In this document: positions 61,048 to 64,000 of the stretch, piece by piece | Numbering within the stretch: the stretch's first letter is position 1 | Layout: every line of letters starts with the position of its first letter | NCBI RefSeq assembly: GCF_003955665.1 | Contig: NZ_RXHU01000004.1 | Span: forward strand, 19,087-83,086 | Length of the DNA: 64,000 nt | Direction: 5' to 3' | Origin: Paenibacillus whitsoniae | GTDB lineage: Bacteria > Bacillota > Bacilli > Paenibacillales > NBRC-103111 | Program-made: the position numbers and the translations under genes | Notes under the pieces: model-generated | What the model was told of the DNA's origin: nothing | The model's input: only the letters and a program-made list of their open reading frames with translations | Database searches by the model: none

Positions 61048-61650
61048 TTAACCATACAAGTGAGTAACATTTGCAAAATGCACCAAGTGAAGTCCTTCAG
61101 CATCATGTTTTATTTTTGTAATCGAGCACTCTGGAACCAAGTTACTCTGTTCACTTACAAAGTCCGGGTATTTAAGATTCAGCTCATCTTCTGAAAACTC
61201 ATTTAATAAGAAGTCTGTAATCAATCCACCGTGCGTCACGATGACCGTACATTCCTGAGGATATTGCGCTGATATTTCGAATAGGAATGAAGATAATCGC
61301 TCTCCAGCCCTTCTTGCCGAATCTCCAACAGGAGGCGAGAAGTCTCTTTCCTTGGTGCATCGATTCCACATATCAACAAATTCCTGAAAAGTTTGCCCTA
61401 GCATGTCTCCCCAATTAGCCCGCTCTCGTAAGCGAGTATCCTCAAATATAGGCATCCTTATTGCATTTCCGATAATTTGAGCGGTCTGTTTTGCTCTGTT
61501 AAGAGGACTACTGAATATTCTGGATATACGCCTTTCTTGAAAATGTCTTGCAGTCGCATGTGCTTGCTTTATACCATCGGCTGTAATGGAGACATCACCC
61601 ATACTTTTTTCTTTTATGGCATGCCTGACAAGGTAAAAATCTGTGCCCAT
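61048..61650 (-). CDS. Histidine phosphatase family protein
   Basis: 200 aa from ATG 61650. The phospho-acceptor motif is FYLVRHAIKE, an RHA variant of the usual RHG. SPLNRAKQTAQIIG supplies the phosphate-binding Arg and VIVTHGGLITDFLL the second His. The middle (RLRERANWGDMLGQ) holds the acid Glu. Close to phosphoglycerate-mutase-like phosphatases; the substrate may be a sugar phosphate, a small metabolite or a protein. AT-richer than its neighbours and monocistronic, with a striking inverted repeat upstream. Confidence 0.85.
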   Translation of the reverse strand: MGTDFYLVRHAIKEKSMGDVSITADGIKQAHATARHFQERRISRIFSSPLNRAKQTAQIIGNAIRMPIFEDTRLRERANWGDMLGQTFQEFVDMWNRCTKERDFSPPVGDSARRAGERLSSFLFEISAQYPQECTVIVTHGGLITDFLLNEFSEDELNLKYPDFVSEQSNLVPECSITKIKHDAEGLHLVHFANVTHLYG

Positions 61651-61681
61651 ATCCACCACTTCTCTCAAGTAATTTTACAAC

Positions 61682-61711
61682 CATCTAATTAAATATATAT
61701 CTAATTAGATG
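61682..61711. promoter_or_regulatory. Inverted repeat before the histidine phosphatase gene
   Basis: CATCTAATTA and TAATTAGATG form perfect 10-bp arms around a 10-bp AT spacer, about 30 bp upstream of the start codon. Arms one helical turn apart fit a dimeric repressor site over the promoter. Confidence 0.5.
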
Positions 61712-61775
61712 ATACAATAATTTAAAGTACTTAGAAAGAGGAATTAAACAAATCTGTCCAATACTGCAAGTGAAA

Positions 61776-61796
61776 GCTGCAAATAAGCAGGCATTC
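61776..61796. repeat. Solitary hairpin of the dispersed element
   Basis: AGCTGC-AAATAA-GCAGGCATT resembles hairpin 3 of copies A and B, but no partner hairpins are found 50 or 61 bp away. It is probably a decayed fragment. Confidence 0.5.
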
Positions 61797-61835
61797 ATTG
61801 AATCCGCTTCGCCCCCTCCAAACCCTCGTCCAATG

Positions 61836-61885
61836 CAAAAAGCCCGCTATCCTTACGGCCGCGAATCGACCGGGGAATAGCGAGC
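61836..61885 (-). terminator. Terminator of the sda operon
   Basis: Minus-strand GCTCGCTATTCC pairs with GGATAGCGGGC around a ~20-base loop, followed by TTTTTGC. It is 23 nt beyond the sdaAA stop. Confidence 0.8.
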
Positions 61886-61907
61886 CTGGTAGCTCTCCGC
61901 CATGTTC

Positions 61908-62798
61908 CTAGCTTTGCTTCTTTCTGGCCAAATTCAGTTCCTTCATAATTTGCCGACCTGTCGGCGTCTGAGCCAAGCCGCCCTTGGCCGTTTCGCGGTG
62001 CTTCTCCGGCATCGCGGTACCGACCTCGTACATCACTTGGACGACTTCGTCCGAAGGGATGACGGAACGGACGCCGGCGAGCGCCATATCCGCCGCCGCC
62101 ATCGCATTCACCGCACCGAAGCCGTTGCGCACGATGCAAGGAATCTCCACGAGCCCGCCGACGGGATCGCAGATGAGGCCGAGCGTGTTCTTGAGCGCAA
62201 GCCCGACGGCATGCATCGCTTGCTCCGGGGTTCCACCGCGCAGCTCCACGAGCGCGCCCGCCGCCATGCCGATGGCCGAGCCGACCTCGGCCTGGCAGCC
62301 TCCTTCGGCGCCAGAGACGAAGGAGTTGTTCGCGATGACGTAGCCAATCGCGCCGGCGGTGAGCAAGCCCCGGACGAGGTGGTCGTCGTCCCAGCCGAAC
62401 CGCTCCTGCGAAGCGAAGAAAACGCCGGGTATAATCCCGCATGACCCTGCCGTCGGCGTCGCGATGATCCTTCCCATCGAGGCGTTTACTTCCGAGACGG
62501 CGAGTGCGTACGCCATCGCTTTGCAAGCCTCGTCCCCAAGGGAAGGCACATCCGATGAGAGATACGTCATCACCCGTTGGGCATCTTTGCCAGTGAGTCC
62601 GCTGCGCGAGGTCGTATCTTCCGTCAGACCTTTTTGCACCGCTTCCTTCATGATGCGGTAGTAGGCACGCATTTTGTCCATTACGTATTCAGGAGGTTTG
62701 CCGGATTCCTTGCTCTGGTCGGCAAGCATAATATCGGCAATGGATGCCCCTTCTGCTGCACAAAGCTCCGCCAAACCTTTTAGTGTTCGGAATCTCAT
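61908..62798 (-). CDS. sdaAA: L-serine dehydratase, alpha subunit
   Basis: 296 aa, family length. Iron-sulfur cysteines occur in GSCGIIPG, GGCQAEVGSA and GLICDPVGGLVEIPCIVRN, as expected for the catalytic subunit. It deaminates L-serine to pyruvate and ammonia together with the beta subunit, whose stop overlaps its start by four bases. A 243-codon open frame on the same strand in another phase is a shadow. Confidence 0.97.
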   Translation of the reverse strand: MRFRTLKGLAELCAAEGASIADIMLADQSKESGKPPEYVMDKMRAYYRIMKEAVQKGLTEDTTSRSGLTGKDAQRVMTYLSSDVPSLGDEACKAMAYALAVSEVNASMGRIIATPTAGSCGIIPGVFFASQERFGWDDDHLVRGLLTAGAIGYVIANNSFVSGAEGGCQAEVGSAIGMAAGALVELRGGTPEQAMHAVGLALKNTLGLICDPVGGLVEIPCIVRNGFGAVNAMAAADMALAGVRSVIPSDEVVQVMYEVGTAMPEKHRETAKGGLAQTPTGRQIMKELNLARKKQS

Positions 62799-63478
62799 GG
62801 CTTGTCGCCTCTTTCTGCGATATCGACAACTTGAATTTCTTGAATCATAGGAAGCCCCTTCAGTTCCTCCAATAAATCCTCCGATACCGGCGCATCGATC
62901 TCAATCACCGTCATGGCATCGCCGTCACGTCCTTTTCGGTCCAGATCCATGAAGCCGATATTGATACCGCTTCGCCCAAGCACGGTCGTGATACCGGCAA
63001 TCATCCCCGGCCGATCCTGATGAGAAATGACGAGCGTCGGATAGTTTGCGGTAAATTTGACATCGAATTGATTCACGCTATGAATCTCTATATTGCCGCC
63101 TCCGATCGACGCTCCTCGCATGCTGACGGAGCCCTGTTGCGCGGTAAGCAAGAACCCGACTGTGTTGGGATGGTCCGCTTTTTCCTTACTGGTGCGAAAA
63201 GCAATCTCCACGCCTAGCGCCTCCGCCACCTCTGCCGCGCGAGGGATGCGAGGATCGTCCGTATCGAAGTCCAATAACCCGCCGATCAACGCCAAATCCG
63301 TACCATGCCCCATATACGTATCAGCAAAAGAACCGTACAGCGTCAGCTCCGCCTTGTCCGGTTGTTCGCCTAAAAGCTGCCTGGCAACCCGCGCCAACCG
63401 CACTGCACCCGCTGTGTGCGAGGAAGAAGGACCGATCATGGAGGGACCGATGATGGAAAACACATCTTTAAATCGCAT
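62795..63478 (-). CDS. sdaAB: L-serine dehydratase, beta subunit
   Basis: 227 aa from ATG 63478, close to the ~220 aa of B. subtilis SdaAB; the frame stays open to 63550 but GGGG 9 nt upstream supports the shorter form. N-terminal domain begins FKDVFSIIGPSMIGPSSSHT, followed by YGSFADTYMGHGTD. C-terminal ACT domain (about 150-220; LVISHQDRPGMIAGITTVLG) may bind serine for regulation. First gene of the pair. Confidence 0.96.
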   Translation of the reverse strand: MRFKDVFSIIGPSMIGPSSSHTAGAVRLARVARQLLGEQPDKAELTLYGSFADTYMGHGTDLALIGGLLDFDTDDPRIPRAAEVAEALGVEIAFRTSKEKADHPNTVGFLLTAQQGSVSMRGASIGGGNIEIHSVNQFDVKFTANYPTLVISHQDRPGMIAGITTVLGRSGINIGFMDLDRKGRDGDAMTVIEIDAPVSEDLLEELKGLPMIQEIQVVDIAERGDKP

Positions 63479-63697
63479 GGCAACGCGCCCCTGTTCATCC
63501 AATTTTCTCTTATATTCTCCTATTGTATGAATCAGGTGTATAAAAGACAAATCTTTTAATTGGCGATAAATAAGGGGTGTGGGGAGGGGGTGCCCGAGCT
63601 GGATTTGGAGTGTGGCGTGATTTAAAGCCTAAATTAATCGAGGGAGAGTTGGGCTGATAGTTGGCGGGAGGGGATGGATTTGACTAGTTTGCTCGTT

Positions 63698-63804
63698 GTT
63701 GGCTCGAGGGTGATGAGATTGGCTTTATTGTATGAGTTGGCTTGAGGGTGATGAGATTGGCTTTATTTGTATGAGTTGGCTTGAGGGTGATGAAATGGCT
63801 TGCT
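63698..63804. repeat. 38/39-bp tandem repeat, about 2.7 copies
   Basis: Unit GTTGGCTTGAGGGTGATGAG followed by ATTGGCTTTATTTGTATGA; copies begin at 63698, 63736 and 63775, with one single-base length difference and two substitutions. Confidence 0.85.
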
Positions 63805-63870
63805 TACTTGGGTAGGTGGTAACTGTGAGTTGAGCTGGTTTGTTGAATGGCGACCTCCTCTATAGGAATA

Positions 63871-64000
63871 GATGCAAAAGTGCAGGAATTTCATTCCGTT
63901 TTAGCCGATTCATGCGAAAAGCCTGCAAAAGCGCAGCTTTTTTTCGCGATTTTACCGTAATCGGTTGTTTTCTTCGAAAAAGCCTGCAGATTTGCAGGCT
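63871..64000 (+). repeat. Four-hairpin dispersed element, copy C (cut by window end)
   Basis: Hairpins at about 63873-63886 (TGCA-N4-TGCA core), 63922-63937 and 63983-63998; centres ~50 and 61 bp apart. The first reads GATGCAAAAGTGCAGGAATT, matching hairpin 1 of copy A and the equivalent part of copy B. The fourth hairpin should lie about 50 bp beyond the edge. Confidence 0.75.

Larger units (their letters stand above)
63479..64000. other. Upstream region of the sda operon with repeats
   Basis: 522 bp without a gene. Contains G-rich sequence (63580-63600), a 38/39-bp tandem repeat (63698-63804) and the first three hairpins of a third dispersed element that continues beyond the window. The sda promoter should lie near 63480-63570, but I saw no clear hexamers. 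Confidence 0.5.

Noticed and set aside
61795..62526. 243-codon minus-strand open frame
   Set aside because: Overlaps sdaAA in another phase, runs through its terminator and is extremely Arg/Gly-rich.

Overview
The window reads as a chromosomal segment of a Paenibacillus-like Firmicute. Supporting signs are strong GGAGG ribosome sites, sigma-A promoters, CcpA-type cre boxes, YesM/YesN-like two-component pairs with AraC outputs, LplB/LplC and MalF/MalG-type sugar permeases with lipoprotein binding proteins, SLH-domain and SdrD_B/DUF11 surface proteins, and a unimodular QueF under a preQ1-I riboswitch. GC content is mostly about 50-60%, with an AT-richer island near 36-37.7 kb. I saw no rRNA, tRNA, CRISPR array, prophage or complete insertion sequence.

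Layout. 1-5393: 3'-truncated giant surface protein (minus strand) with DUF11 repeats followed by SdrD_B repeats. 5.7-16.6 kb: rhamnoside-utilisation locus with a GH78 alpha-L-rhamnosidase, sensor kinase, AraC response regulator, a GH78-like protein lacking the usual catalytic Glu, two permeases and a binding lipoprotein. 16.8-19.2 kb: thyA, a polysaccharide deacetylase and a DJ-1/PfpI protein. 19.3-41.7 kb: several minus-strand units that look like one sugar-acid/oligosaccharide regulon. They comprise FadR regulator + cyclase; FAH hydrolase + class-III aminotransferase + amidohydrolase; a GntR-binding-protein fusion regulator; a seven-gene operon (zinc-less MDR dehydrogenase, LplB, LplC, binding protein, SDR, IlvD/Edd dehydratase, Tat-exported beta-helix protein); and a second unit with a GNAT protein and a paralogous beta-helix protein. 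42-54.4 kb: fructan/sucrose locus (fructokinase, response regulator, GH32, permeases, binding protein, kinase, AraC) and a divergent pair of Gfo/Idh/MocA oxidoreductases. 54.5-63.5 kb: queF, an SLH-anchored PL7-like lyase, a small protein, a molybdopterin oxidoreductase, a histidine phosphatase and sdaAB-sdaAA.

Most notable findings. (1) A dispersed intergenic element of four small CCTGC-N6-GCAGG hairpins at a fixed 50/61/50-bp spacing occurs at 24.2 kb, 37.8 kb (inverted) and 63.9 kb (cut by the window edge), with a solitary decayed unit at 61.8 kb. (2) The promoters of the two beta-helix units share operator-like repeats just downstream of the predicted start sites, suggesting one repressor regulon. 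(3) The IlvD-SDR-FAH-amidohydrolase-aminotransferase gene set does not match a pathway I can name with confidence.

All assignments come from reading sequence and remembered family motifs. No database search was possible.
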